From NCBI GenBank assembly GCA_963830175.1, contig CAWHKV010000002.1, positions 558,001 through 622,000 on the forward strand: DNA of 64,000 nt, in the 5' to 3' direction. Positions within the stretch are counted from its first letter, which is position 1. Every line of letters starts with the position of its first letter. Of this stretch, positions 8,570-17,589 are shown in pieces. The stretch is from JBBRBB01 sp963830175. GTDB taxonomy: Bacteria > Bacteroidota > Bacteroidia > Chitinophagales > Chitinophagaceae. A model generated the notes under the pieces. That model made no database searches and was not told where the DNA came from. It saw only the letters and a program-made list of their open reading frames with translations. The translations under genes were made by a program, and so were the position numbers.

Positions 8570-9985
8570 TTACATTTCAAGTCCCTGAATTCGAGTAATA
8601 ATTGAGGCCAACTTATTATTTAAAAGTTCAAAATTATGGTTGCTGTCTGCATACGCATAAATAGCAAAATCGCAGGTGGCGCAAAATGACTGGATATCTT
8701 TTCTAAGCTGTTCGTTTTTGGGTTGTTTTAAAACGATCAGCTCATCGACCATAACAGTTGATCCCCATTTTTCCCTGATGGCAATATTTATAATATGCTT
8801 TCCTTTTATAAAAAAATCCCTGTTACCATCGCTATTCTGAAGAGATTGTAATTCCTGGCTGAAATCTGTTAACGGTTTATTTAAAACAGGTTCAGGCTCT
8901 GTAACTGGTAGAATAGGTAAAGATGCGGATGAACCATTTTTTTGCGTTTTATTTTTTTTGTTACCAGCAAATAATATAACCCCTGCAATCAAACCAATGG
9001 TTGCTACAATCCACAAAAAGCTTTTATTATTTAAATTACCACCTGCCTGTAAAACTTTTTCATTTGGCAAAGCTGCAGTAAAAATAAGTGGAATACTATC
9101 TGAGGTAAGGGTTGCATATGTTTGGGTTGAAGCGTCAAAATAATTGAAGTTCACCGGTGGTAAAACAGCCCTACCTTCTTTGGTCCCCAGGTATAAAATA
9201 TCAAAAACCTTATCTCCGCTTACAGGAAATTTTCCATGATTTATGTGCTGGGTATCTGTTGGTTCAAAGTGTTCAATATTTTCTGGCCAGGCAATTTCCG
9301 GAACGTTAATAAGCTGCATATTTCCTGAACCTTTAATGGTTACGATCAGGTGGCCATTTTCATTTATGGGAAGACTTTGCTCTGCAACTTTTGCAGTAAG
9401 ACTAAATTTGCCGGTGATTCCTGAAAAATCCGGTGGCATGTTTTTTAACGGCAGGGGAATAACCTGTACCGCCTGTGAAATATTGCTTGAAGTAAAATTA
9501 AATTTCCTGGTTTGAAAAGGATGGTCTTCATCAAATACCTCCACGTTGTTATTTACCGATGCCTGCCCTAACTGCAAAACTCCTTCATGTAAAGGGGTTA
9601 ACTGTACCTTACGGATGGTGTATACATTATATTGTTTACCATCTAAAACCTCGCTGTAAGGCTCAGTATTGTAATCTAATTCTTCTACGCTGCAACCGGA
9701 AAACTCGGGTTGCTTTACAACCGTTGACTGGCTGTTTACAGCCGAATAAAATTTATATTCTACAAGCAGGGGTTCCCCAACAAAGATTTTATGACTGTTG
9801 GCAATAACCCTAACAAACATGTTTTGTTTAATTCGTTGTTCTGTAGTTTGCCCGTTAAGAAGTCCATTATTCATCAGTGCATCATCACTCCATCCCTGTG
9901 TTTGCGCACCTGAAAATAAAAAGCAAAATAACACACCCGAAAGAACAAGTAAATGCCTGTAAATATTTTGGGAAATGGTGGTCAT
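8570..9985 (-). CDS. BatD-like membrane-anchored protein
   Basis: The 471-residue protein starts with a signal peptide (hydrophobic stretch about residues 10-26, ending FSGAQTQG), followed by a long beta-rich periplasmic region with the BatD features FVRVIANSHKIFVGEPL and YTIRKVQLTPLHEGVLQLG. One membrane segment lies near residues 323-341 (LWIVATIGLIAGVILFAG), and a cytoplasmic tail follows. BatD proteins usually sit with BatA/BatB (VWA domain) and a MoxR ATPase, and the Bat set has been linked to oxidative-stress tolerance in Bacteroides. Here no such partner is present, so this is an orphan copy and its role is uncertain. Confidence 0.75.
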   Translation of the reverse strand: MTTISQNIYRHLLVLSGVLFCFLFSGAQTQGWSDDALMNNGLLNGQTTEQRIKQNMFVRVIANSHKIFVGEPLLVEYKFYSAVNSQSTVVKQPEFSGCSVEELDYNTEPYSEVLDGKQYNVYTIRKVQLTPLHEGVLQLGQASVNNNVEVFDEDHPFQTRKFNFTSSNISQAVQVIPLPLKNMPPDFSGITGKFSLTAKVAEQSLPINENGHLIVTIKGSGNMQLINVPEIAWPENIEHFEPTDTQHINHGKFPVSGDKVFDILYLGTKEGRAVLPPVNFNYFDASTQTYATLTSDSIPLIFTAALPNEKVLQAGGNLNNKSFLWIVATIGLIAGVILFAGNKKNKTQKNGSSASLPILPVTEPEPVLNKPLTDFSQELQSLQNSDGNRDFFIKGKHIINIAIREKWGSTVMVDELIVLKQPKNEQLRKDIQSFCATCDFAIYAYADSNHNFELLNNKLASIITRIQGLEM

Positions 9986-10097
9986 TAGAAAGGTTCTGCA
10001 AAGATAGCATGCTATATAATTATTTTTATGCAGTGAAGTTAACAGGGGGTTAATTTGGTTTTGGCGATAGCAGCCATTATTGAAAATAAAAATTAAT

Positions 10098-10134
10098 TAA
10101 ACGATTGTTTAATTTAAACATTTGTTTAGTTTTG
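10098..10134 (+). promoter_or_regulatory. Twin operator palindromes over the TetR/efflux operon promoter
   Basis: Two 14-base inverted repeats of the form TAAAC-N4-GTTTA lie at 10098-10111 and 10115-10128, 17 bases centre to centre. The second overlaps a -7 element TAGTTTTG (10127-10134). The arrangement is what a self-repressing TetR regulator would bind; transcription would begin near 10140, just before the ATG at 10150. Confidence 0.7.
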
Positions 10135-10149
10135 TCCGCGAATTATTAT

Positions 10150-10806
10150 ATGTCCGATAAAAAAGACCAGATAATTGATGTAGCGCTGGAGCTATTTTCA
10201 GAAAAGGGCTATGAGGGTGCATCCATCAGGTCCATAGCTGAAAGGGCTTCGGTTAATATCGCCATGGTCAATTATTATTTTGGATCAAAAGAAAAACTCT
10301 TTGAAGCGATCGTAGAAAAGAAGGCCGGTTATATGAAGGGCTTACTCGAAACGCTTGCCAACGACACTTCCCGTTCAGAAACAGATAAAATGGATGCCAT
10401 TATAGTTGCCTATGTTAACAGGCTGCTGAGTGAAAACAAGTTTCACCGGGTACTGCACCAGGAATTGCTTATGCGGCAAAGAGAAAACCTGCACAGCCAC
10501 ATCATCAGCATATTTACGCGCAATTCAAAACACTTTCGAACTATAATAGAGCAGGGTATAAAAAAGAAAGAATTTAAAAAAGTAGATCCGGAATTAACCA
10601 TGGCTTCTATTGTAGGAACTATCAACCAGGTATTGTTGTCAGAATCATTGTGCAACTCCCTAATTAAAAAGGCTGAAGACTTCAGCCCGTATACAGATAA
10701 CGATTTTCGTAAGCGGCTTATAGCACATATAAAACAAATGGTGCACGCCCACCTTCTTATAAATAATAACAGTAAAAATAATGGCCCAGCAAAATCAAAA
10801 CCGTAA
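10150..10806 (+). CDS. TetR/AcrR-family transcriptional regulator
   Basis: The 218-residue protein has the TetR N-terminal helix-turn-helix: IIDVALELFSEKGYEGASI, then IAERASVNIAMVNYYFGSKE, where the recognition helix ends in the typical YYFGSKE. The remaining helices form the ligand/dimer domain and are not informative. The ATG at 10150 is chosen because a longer frame from 10105 would begin inside the operator/promoter. It is the first gene of an efflux operon and overlaps the next gene by 26 bases. The twin palindromes upstream suggest self-repression relieved by a substrate of the pump; that link is inferred. Confidence 0.92.
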   Translation: MSDKKDQIIDVALELFSEKGYEGASIRSIAERASVNIAMVNYYFGSKEKLFEAIVEKKAGYMKGLLETLANDTSRSETDKMDAIIVAYVNRLLSENKFHRVLHQELLMRQRENLHSHIISIFTRNSKHFRTIIEQGIKKKEFKKVDPELTMASIVGTINQVLLSESLCNSLIKKAEDFSPYTDNDFRKRLIAHIKQMVHAHLLINNNSKNNGPAKSKP

Positions 10807-11824
10807 AAAGATCATCCGTTTTGCGATCATAGGCACTTTGCTAATTATTGCAGGTATTTATGCTTACAATAAAATTTCTTTTGCCACTACGCATGAATCA
10901 ACCGATAATGCGCAGGTTGAAACGCAGATAACGCCTGTTTTAACACGTGTTCCCGGTTATATTAAAACAATCAGTGTACGAGATTATGATTCTGTGCATG
11001 AAGGGCAGCTGTTGGTTGAACTGGATGATGCAGAATTGCAAACCCAACTGATGCAGATGGAAGCAGATTTTCGTGCTGCAGAAGCTGACATATTGAATGC
11101 ACGTGCCGCTGTAAACAATGCCAATGTTTCATTAAAAGGCAACCGCGGTAATATCAGCCTCGCAGAGGTAAAGAAGCAACAGGCGGAAGCAGATTATAAT
11201 CGCAACCAAAATTTATTTAACGACCAGGCCATTACCAAAAAACAACTTGAGGACAGCCGCTTTGCTTTGGAGCAGGCACAGCAGCAATACATAAACAGCC
11301 AGAGTGACCTCGGCACTGCCGGTAGCCGCATCGCGGTACTACAGGCATCTATTCAAAAAGCTATTGCGTCACTGGATGTAAAACGCGCTGCCATTGAACA
11401 GCAAAAATTGAAGTTATCATATACCAAAATCGTTAGCCCCGTTACAGGCAAACTTGGAAAAAGCAATGTAAGCATCGGGCAATTTGTACAAGCCGGTGCG
11501 CCCTTGTTTGCAGTAGTTAATGACAGCGTGTACTGGATCACGGCAAACTTTAAAGAAACACAAATAAGAAAATTTCACCCGGGAACCGAGGCGCATATAA
11601 CACTTGACGCTTATCCCGATGTAGAAATAACAGGAACGATTGAAAGCCTAAGCGAAGCAACAGGTGCAAAGTTTTCTTTGTTGCCACCAGATAATTCAAG
11701 CGGCAATTTTGTTAAGGTGGCACAACGCGTTCCCGTTAAAATTCATATTAATAACGTGGATAAAATAAGGGAATTGCTACGTGCAGGTTTAAGTGCAGAG
11801 GTGGTGGTACCTATAAGCAAATAG
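10781..11824 (+). CDS. HlyD/EmrA-family efflux membrane-fusion protein
   Basis: This 347-residue protein has one N-terminal membrane segment (about residues 12-30), then the lipoyl/hairpin layout of periplasmic adaptors: VPGYIKTISVRDYDSVHEG is the first lipoyl half, a long Ala/Gln-rich coiled coil covers about residues 90-210, and SPVTGKLGKSNVSIGQFV is the second half. It would link the inner-membrane MFS pump to the outer-membrane TolC channel. Its start overlaps the end of the TetR gene by 26 bases, and the MFS gene follows within 50 bases, so the four genes form one operon. Confidence 0.93.
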   Translation: MAQQNQNRKKIIRFAIIGTLLIIAGIYAYNKISFATTHESTDNAQVETQITPVLTRVPGYIKTISVRDYDSVHEGQLLVELDDAELQTQLMQMEADFRAAEADILNARAAVNNANVSLKGNRGNISLAEVKKQQAEADYNRNQNLFNDQAITKKQLEDSRFALEQAQQQYINSQSDLGTAGSRIAVLQASIQKAIASLDVKRAAIEQQKLKLSYTKIVSPVTGKLGKSNVSIGQFVQAGAPLFAVVNDSVYWITANFKETQIRKFHPGTEAHITLDAYPDVEITGTIESLSEATGAKFSLLPPDNSSGNFVKVAQRVPVKIHINNVDKIRELLRAGLSAEVVVPISK

Positions 11825-11871
11825 TTTAGTTGCATGCAAAGGCAAATCAAAAATTTAAACAACCAGCCATC

Positions 11872-13455
11872 ATGTCTGTAAAGGGCATCGCTAAAGTGAT
11901 CATTGTTCTTACCACGGTTTCTGCCGCGGTAATGGAACTGGTAGATACATCTATAGTAAACGTTGCCATTACCAATATGGCAGGCAGCCTTGGCGTAAGT
12001 ATAGAAGACATTAGCTGGGTGATAACCAGCTATGCCATTGCCAATGTGATCATTATTCCGTTAACCGGGTTTTTAGGTGAATATTTTGGAAGAAAGAATT
12101 ATTACATCGCCTCCATGATTTTGTTTACGGTTGCCTCGTACATGTGCGGACAATCATCCGGTCTCATTGAAATTATTATCTGGCGTTTTGTGCAGGGAAT
12201 TGGCGGTGGTGCATTGTTATCTACTTCGCAGGCCATTTTATTCGATGCATTTGAACCAAAAGACCGTCCATTTGCTGCGGGTTTGTTTGGAATGGGAATA
12301 GTAATGGGGCCAACCCTTGGACCCACAATCGGCGGTTATATAATTGAACACTACAGTTGGCCGCTGATGTTTATGATAAACATTCCTATAGGAATTATCG
12401 CCACCATTTTATCCATCACTTTCATTGATAAAAAACCAGATGAAGGAAAGAACAAGAAAAACATTCATATAGATTATACCGGTATTTTATTGCTGATGGT
12501 AGGTGTAGGCAGTTTGCAGTATGTGTTGGAAAGGGGAGAGGCTGAAGACTGGTTCAGCAGCCATACCATACAGGTGCTTGGGCTGGTGGCCGTGGTTGGT
12601 TTGGCAGCATTCATAATTTATGAATTAAGCATAAAAAATCCTGCGGTCAATCTTAAAATATTAGGTAACCGAAACCTTGCATTCACAACCATTTTTACTT
12701 TTGTTGCAGGGTGTGGCATGTACATTTCATTATTTGTATATCCTATTCTTACACAACGCGTGCTGGGCTGGACGGCTTATGAAACCGGGCTGAGTTTGCT
12801 CTTGCCCACTTTTATGGGAGTGTTATTATTGCCGATGATAGGAAAGGCCATGAGTAAGGGTGCGCCTGCCATTCCTTTTGTTATTACAGGATTTATCTTA
12901 TTCTCTACCTATTCTTATCTCACGGCAAAAGTTTCACCCGATGTAAGCCGCGGCGATTTTTTTATTCCTTTAGCCATTCGCGCTATAGGTATTTCAATGG
13001 TGCAGTTACCCCTGATAAACCAGGCGGTCGTGGGCTTGCAGCAAAAAGATTATGCAGCAGGTATTTCGCTGAATAACATGATCCGTCAGCTCGGTGGCGC
13101 ATTTGGCATTGCACTCGCCAATAATTTTATTGCGCACAATTATGCGCAGCACCGCACAGACATCATTTCTAACCTTACCCCGGGGAGCATGGAACTGACC
13201 AGCCGCCTTAATCTAATCATGCAGGGCATCATATCCCGCACGGGGGTTGATAGTGCAACAGCATCAAACAAAGCATTGGCTGTAATAAGCAATACTGTAG
13301 ACCGGCAGGCCTATTACCTGTCGTACCTGGATACTTTTAACCTGATCGCCATTTTTTTTATAGCCGTAATTCCGTTGGTGCGTTTTTTAAGGGCTAAGAA
13401 AAAGAGTAAGGAAGAACAGGCACAGGTAATGGCGGCAGTTAGTGAATCACATTAA
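11872..13455 (+). CDS. DHA2-family (EmrB/QacA) drug:H+ antiporter
   Basis: The 527-residue protein has about 14 membrane segments, as in DHA2 pumps. Segment 1 contains MELVDTSIVNVAI, the DHA2 motif D1 with its membrane-embedded acidic residue; the loop after segment 2 has GFLGEYFGRKNYY (motif A), and motif C-like GMGIVMGPTLGPTIGG lies in segment 5. The ATG at 11872 is preferred; a TTG at 11830 would add 14 polar residues. Together with the HlyD adaptor before it and TolC after it, it forms a three-part pump for hydrophobic toxic compounds. The substrate cannot be read from sequence. Confidence 0.92.
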   Translation: MSVKGIAKVIIVLTTVSAAVMELVDTSIVNVAITNMAGSLGVSIEDISWVITSYAIANVIIIPLTGFLGEYFGRKNYYIASMILFTVASYMCGQSSGLIEIIIWRFVQGIGGGALLSTSQAILFDAFEPKDRPFAAGLFGMGIVMGPTLGPTIGGYIIEHYSWPLMFMINIPIGIIATILSITFIDKKPDEGKNKKNIHIDYTGILLLMVGVGSLQYVLERGEAEDWFSSHTIQVLGLVAVVGLAAFIIYELSIKNPAVNLKILGNRNLAFTTIFTFVAGCGMYISLFVYPILTQRVLGWTAYETGLSLLLPTFMGVLLLPMIGKAMSKGAPAIPFVITGFILFSTYSYLTAKVSPDVSRGDFFIPLAIRAIGISMVQLPLINQAVVGLQQKDYAAGISLNNMIRQLGGAFGIALANNFIAHNYAQHRTDIISNLTPGSMELTSRLNLIMQGIISRTGVDSATASNKALAVISNTVDRQAYYLSYLDTFNLIAIFFIAVIPLVRFLRAKKKSKEEQAQVMAAVSESH

Positions 13456-13504
13456 AAATTATTCTATAAAAATATTATCTATAAAGCCGGACAAATAATT
13501 TGAT

Positions 13505-14797
13505 ATGAAAAAAATATTATTCATCGCCTGTTCAATATGCTCAATAAATGCATTCGCACAGGTTACTGCGAATGATGAACTCAAAAACCTGGTACATGCA
13601 TCATTCGAATATTTTCCCCAGGTTAAAGAAGTGGAAAACACGATTCTCATTGCGGAAGAAAAGCTGGAAGCAACAAAAATTAACCTGCCTACGGTAAGTG
13701 CGGATGCAATGTACAATTACCTCCGCCCTAAAATAGAAATTGAATTTCCGTTAGGTCCCGAAGGTGAAATAAAGAACATTCAGTTTGTGCCTGTGCACAA
13801 TGTGAACACGGCTGTTACAGGCAATTACACACTATTCGATTTTGGGAGGCTGAAAAGCGCCATTGAAAAGGCAAAGACCAATGTGCAACTGGCAAAAGAT
13901 AACGCGGGTGTTGCAAAAGCTGAACTGGCAAGTAAGGTTGCCACCATTTATTACAACATCGTTTATTATAAAAAGGCTATTGCTATCGAAGACAGTGTGC
14001 TGGCTTACCTGGGCGATAACAGATCAATCATTGAAAGTAAACTAAGAAATGGCGATGCAATTCGAATTGACCTGCTGAATATTCAGGCGAACATAGATGC
14101 AGAAATGAACAGGAAAGTTGACTTGCAAAATGCATTGCAAAAACAATTGAACCTGCTTGCCTATACAACGGGCACCAGCAACATTAGCGGGATGGCTTTT
14201 GACTTTAATACCCCCGGTGCAAACGCCGATGAAATGTTATCAGAAGCGCTTCGCCTGAACCCTTCGTTCAATGTGGCTAATACAAAAATTCAACTGGCGC
14301 GGGATGAAGCTGAAACCATAAAACTTACTGATAAACCCACAGTAAATGTGCACGCCGGGGCAGGATTTAAAAACGGCTACATACCCGAGATCGGTAATGT
14401 GCGGTTCAATTACCTCGCAGGTGTTTCTTTAAATGTGCCAATATACGATGGTGGCAAAACCAAAAAGCAAATAACCATAGCTGAAACCCTTGTTAAGCAA
14501 AACCAGCTTTCGCTGCAAACACTCAGCAGCACTTTCAGAATAGATATAGAACAAGCACTCACAGATATAAACACTAACCTGCAACGCATTGAAAACACTG
14601 CATCACAGGTTGCCCTTGCCAAGGAAGGTAGAACACTCGCTGCAAACCGATACCTGAACGATGTAGGCACCAATCTTGAAATAACCAATGCAGCTACCAA
14701 TGTGCAGCGCGCAGAATTTACGCGCCTTCAATATGAATACCAGTTATGCCTGGCACGCATTGAGCTGGCAAGATTAACAGGCTATACGTTCTGGTAA
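13505..14797 (+). CDS. TolC-family outer-membrane efflux channel
   Basis: The 430-residue protein has a signal peptide (KKILFIACSICSINAFA, cleavage before Gln) and two TolC repeats rich in long amphipathic helices. The barrel motif is visible as NYTLFDFGRLKSAIEKA in the first half and its equivalent NVPIYDGGKTKKQI in the second. It would supply the outer-membrane exit duct of the efflux pump encoded just upstream. It starts 49 bases after the MFS gene and ends three bases before a convergent gene. All parts of the pump plus the regulator are present in this operon. Confidence 0.93.
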   Translation: MKKILFIACSICSINAFAQVTANDELKNLVHASFEYFPQVKEVENTILIAEEKLEATKINLPTVSADAMYNYLRPKIEIEFPLGPEGEIKNIQFVPVHNVNTAVTGNYTLFDFGRLKSAIEKAKTNVQLAKDNAGVAKAELASKVATIYYNIVYYKKAIAIEDSVLAYLGDNRSIIESKLRNGDAIRIDLLNIQANIDAEMNRKVDLQNALQKQLNLLAYTTGTSNISGMAFDFNTPGANADEMLSEALRLNPSFNVANTKIQLARDEAETIKLTDKPTVNVHAGAGFKNGYIPEIGNVRFNYLAGVSLNVPIYDGGKTKKQITIAETLVKQNQLSLQTLSSTFRIDIEQALTDINTNLQRIENTASQVALAKEGRTLAANRYLNDVGTNLEITNAATNVQRAEFTRLQYEYQLCLARIELARLTGYTFW

Positions 14798-14800
14798 AAC

Positions 14801-15223
14801 TTAACCGTTGTTTTCTGTAAAGTGTTTAAAATTGTCGAGTATAGATTGCCATCCCGCACGCTGCAGGTCAACGGGGTTCAGCGTTTCTGCATCAAAGGTT
14901 TCGATAATGGTGGTGGCGCTGCCTTCTTCAGAAAAAGTAACTGAAACTTTTCTTCCGTCGGGTAGTAAAAATGCTATTAGTTTATGCATTTCAATGGCTG
15001 TGTAAGTACCAGTAAAATCAAAACCCATACTGCCATCTTTCGATTCCATCCGGGTAAAAAAAATTCCACCTATCGTAAGGTCGTTCAATGCTTTTGGTGC
15101 ATGCCAGTCTTCTGAAGCATGGTACCATTGCACAATGGCGTCCGGGCTGGTAAAATGTTTCCAGGCTTTTTCCACCGGTACATTAGCTGTAACAGAAACG
15201 GTAAGTGTGGTGCTTATTTCCAT
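14801..15223 (-). CDS. SRPBCC/AHSA1-like domain protein
   Basis: The 140-residue protein has the START/AHSA1 fold pattern: VTANVPVEKAWKHFTSPDAI at the start, WYHASEDWHAP in the middle and WQSILDNFKHF in the C-terminal helix. These small ligand-binding proteins occur widely, often beside glyoxalase-like genes, and have no fixed function. It is transcribed just after the VOC-family gene, with six bases between, so the two are probably co-expressed. It could bind a hydrophobic small molecule; nothing in the sequence identifies it. Confidence 0.85.
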   Translation of the reverse strand: MEISTTLTVSVTANVPVEKAWKHFTSPDAIVQWYHASEDWHAPKALNDLTIGGIFFTRMESKDGSMGFDFTGTYTAIEMHKLIAFLLPDGRKVSVTFSEEGSATTIIETFDAETLNPVDLQRAGWQSILDNFKHFTENNG

Positions 15224-15229
15224 ATTATA

Positions 15230-15673
15230 TCATGCTTCTTTTTCGGTGCAATTAAACATCCAGTAAACATTAAACCTGTCTATGCAGCTGCCGAAGTAGG
15301 CGCCCCAAAACATATCCTGTAAAGGCATGGTAACCATTCCACCGGCTGACAAAGCACCGAATAATTTTTCTGTTTCTGCCCGTGTTTCCGGTTCGAGATT
15401 TATATGCACATTGTTTCCTGGTTTAACATGAAAACCCATGCTTTCGGGTGCATCTGTACCCATGAGTTTGTGCCCGTCCATAATGGGCAGCTCAACATGC
15501 ATTATTAGTTCCTTGTCTTCTTCGGCAAATTGCGGCCCTGCAGGTGAAGATGGCATGTCTTTAAAACGCATGAGGCCGCCGCTGCTGAATTCACCACCAA
15601 AAACTGATTTGTAAAAGTTGAAGGCTTCTTCTGTTGTGCGCGGGAAATTGATGTACGTACTTACTCGAGACAT
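15230..15673 (-). CDS. VOC-superfamily (PhnB/glyoxalase-like) protein
   Basis: The 147-residue protein shows the PhnB-type VOC pattern: YINFPRTTEEAFNFYKSVFG at the start, MHVELPIMDGHKLMGTDAP in the first beta module and HINLEPETRAETEKLFGAL in the second, ending with WGAYFGSCIDRFNVYWMFN. Members of this group resemble 3-demethylubiquinone methyltransferase-like or glyoxalase proteins but mostly lack known activity. It heads a two-gene unit with the SRPBCC gene. No metal triad can be asserted with confidence. Confidence 0.87.
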   Translation of the reverse strand: MSRVSTYINFPRTTEEAFNFYKSVFGGEFSSGGLMRFKDMPSSPAGPQFAEEDKELIMHVELPIMDGHKLMGTDAPESMGFHVKPGNNVHINLEPETRAETEKLFGALSAGGMVTMPLQDMFWGAYFGSCIDRFNVYWMFNCTEKEA

Positions 15674-15784
15674 AGGGAAGGTTTTTATGACTATGTAAGG
15701 TAGAAAAAAAACAAATAAGGATTTATAGGCGAAACAACCGCCGGGTTTGCAAGGTTTAGGAAAATGAAGCCATGAATGAGGCGA

Positions 15785-15961
15785 TCATTTACAACCCGGT
15801 TTTCCCTTTAGCATTGTATAGGTAAACGTGTTCTGCAATACTGAACCCAACACCAGCATACCAAGCAGGTAAGTGTAATACGTGTGTTCTTTAAACAGGT
15901 AAGCGGAAACCAATATAATGACTGCCCAAATTATGGCGTTAAGTAGTAATAATTTTTTCAT
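15785..15961 (-). CDS. Small two-segment membrane protein, 58 residues
   Basis: A short complete frame runs from the ATG at 15961 to the TGA at 15785-15787. It begins MKKLLLLNAIIWAVIILVSA, has a polar turn with LFKEHTYYTY, and a second hydrophobic segment LLGMLVLGSVLQ, ending in KGKPGCK. Two membrane segments in a start-to-stop frame that fills an otherwise empty gap, on the same strand as its neighbours, make it a credible gene. No family was recognised. Function is unknown. Confidence 0.6.
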   Translation of the reverse strand: MKKLLLLNAIIWAVIILVSAYLFKEHTYYTYLLGMLVLGSVLQNTFTYTMLKGKPGCK

Positions 15962-16024
15962 GTGTTTTTAATTTGAAACAAAATATACTTAAAAATTTTC
16001 AGCCTTCTTTTTGTAAGCATTTTG

Positions 16025-16573
16025 TTACATGCAATAACCCAAATTTTTTCCTGGCTTTACCTTAATGACTGCAATAATTTCTTTCAGATTTTTACAAACA
16101 TTTTCTAAATCAACAATGCCGGTCACTTCAAGTAATTCTTCCATGTTGTTCAGGCTTTGACTAATTGTATTAAAATCGTTTATAACCGTTGGTATATCCT
16201 GCTTACGGGCAAAACAAAAAATCGTAAGGCCTTCTAAAAATGCATTGCTGTAATCGTTATTGTCGTTTATTGTTATAACCAACGGGTGGTTGCATAGCAG
16301 GTCCATTGGCATCCATTCGTTAAAGTCGCGAAACCAGTTATATTCTTTTTTAAATGTTTTCGAAAAGAGTAGTTCGTGTTGTGCGAGCAGGTCGCTTACA
16401 TTATCAGCGATATATTCAATTTCTTTCAGTATTTCAAGTTCTTCGTATTTAAAAACATCTTCATCTACATGATAGTAGAGCAGTGTTTCAGGAAATGAAC
16501 CGGCGTAACCATCTTCATCAAAAACCACGGCACGGGTAAAAGGGCATTCAAGGGGTTTAAAAATTTTGTTCAT
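16025..16573 (-). CDS. Hypothetical protein, 182 residues
   Basis: No family was recognised. The protein is acidic and soluble-looking, without a signal peptide or membrane segment. It holds alternating helical stretches (KYEELEILKEIEYIADNVSD, then LNNMEELLEVTGIVDLENV) around a central WMPMDLLCNHPLVITINDN. The codon use looks like that of neighbouring genes and the frame is closed, so it is probably real. It lies alone between the small membrane protein and a terminator. Confidence 0.6.
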   Translation of the reverse strand: MNKIFKPLECPFTRAVVFDEDGYAGSFPETLLYYHVDEDVFKYEELEILKEIEYIADNVSDLLAQHELLFSKTFKKEYNWFRDFNEWMPMDLLCNHPLVITINDNNDYSNAFLEGLTIFCFARKQDIPTVINDFNTISQSLNNMEELLEVTGIVDLENVCKNLKEIIAVIKVKPGKNLGYCM

Positions 16574-16665
16574 AACAGGGTGGTTTTTACGCAGAAATAT
16601 CGGGGTGTTACAAAGGTGAATTACATGCTTCTAAGCGCTTAAAAATTTTGTTGGTGAGGTAAAAT

Positions 16666-16706
16666 AAAGGGGGATAAAAAAAATGTATTTTTCTTTATCC
16701 CCCTTT
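16666..16706 (-). terminator. Strong hairpin terminator
   Basis: A perfect 13-base stem (16666-16678 with 16694-16706, sequence AAAGGGGGATAAA) with a 15-base loop is followed on the minus strand by a T-rich stretch. It lies downstream of the minus-strand gene at 16767-17144. Confidence 0.7.
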
Positions 16707-16766
16707 TGGCTTGTTGGTTTTGCATTAGTGTGTATTTACATGCGGTTTGCACAAACATGCATATGC

Positions 16767-17144
16767 TTAATTAAACTGTGCGGCAATGTATTCCGTTAGT
16801 TTATCGTCGGTCATTTTAATAGACGTGCTGTCTTTGGTCTTTGTGTTTTTAAACTGTGGAGTTTCGCTCATGTAGCGCATCAGTTGCTCCTGCGATGTGC
16901 CGGTGCCGGTAATGTGCACTTCTTCTGCGTTGGTCATCAGGTTTAGTATCTCTTTAAAATATTTATGCTGCAATGTTATCTCGCTGTTGTTGGCGGTTTT
17001 TTCGCTGCTGCTCGAACTGCTGTTTGTGTTGTCTGCAACACCTAAAACACTGAAGAACTCAGCATCTGCATCTGTTTTACCTATTATAGTTGCGTGCTGC
17101 GTGTCTAACCACACACCAAATTGTTTTTTACTCTTCTGGCTCAT
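16767..17144 (-). CDS. Hypothetical protein, possibly eRF1/baeRF-like
   Basis: This 125-residue protein starts KKQFGVWLDTQHATIIGKTD, followed by a Ser-rich linker (SSSSSSEKT), then LQHKYFKEILNLMTNAEEVH and ITGTGTSQEQLMRYMSET. The layout, with a WxD-xx-A-xx-I strand, a linker, then a helix and a strand ending in a G-x-G loop, resembles small bacterial proteins related to the middle domain of eukaryotic/archaeal release factor 1 (the baeRF or 'translational machinery' proteins). This is a pattern match by eye only. Some members are induced in stationary phase, but no role can be given here. A terminator follows it. Confidence 0.6.
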   Translation of the reverse strand: MSQKSKKQFGVWLDTQHATIIGKTDADAEFFSVLGVADNTNSSSSSSEKTANNSEITLQHKYFKEILNLMTNAEEVHITGTGTSQEQLMRYMSETPQFKNTKTKDSTSIKMTDDKLTEYIAAQFN

Positions 17145-17225
17145 TTAATTTGTATTTGCAGTAAGGTAACACAAATCGCGGCCGTTATTTTGGGAATGGC
17201 GGATGTTTAACAGTGGGGGTTTAAT

Positions 17226-17492
17226 CTATAATTTTTTTAAATTCCATTTTGTGAGCAATGAACTCAATTTCAGCATGACATCATTATCAACTTGATCGTA
17301 TTTTACATATGGAGTTTTTGAGTGGATATTGTCAAAAATAATTTTCATGCAACCTGGTTCATTCGAGAGAAATTCTTTATAAGGTAATAATAAATCATCA
17401 ATTTGATATTTGATTCCTTTTTGTATATGATACAAATTGTTAGATTCAATATCATTGATTTCCTGATTATTAATTTGATAAATAATTTCCAT
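17226..17492 (-). CDS. Hypothetical protein, 88 residues
   Basis: A closed frame from the ATG at 17492 encodes an acidic protein (MEIIYQINNQEINDIESNN at the start, LKLSSLLTKWNLKKL at the end). No family was recognised. It is AT-rich like the nuclease gene 97 bases upstream on the same strand and unlike the genes on either side, so the two may have arrived together. A partner role for the nuclease is only a guess. Confidence 0.5.
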   Translation of the reverse strand: MEIIYQINNQEINDIESNNLYHIQKGIKYQIDDLLLPYKEFLSNEPGCMKIIFDNIHSKTPYVKYDQVDNDVMLKLSSLLTKWNLKKL

Positions 17493-17589
17493 AATGTTTT
17501 AAGATTGATTCCTCATATTACTAAATTCCCCAACTTCGTTAACGCATAATATTCACAAGAGGAATGTGTTGTTGTTTTTGAAAGGTTAT

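Noticed and set aside
10105..10149. A longer start for the TetR gene
   Set aside because: It would begin inside the operator and promoter; the helix-turn-helix protein starts normally at 10150.
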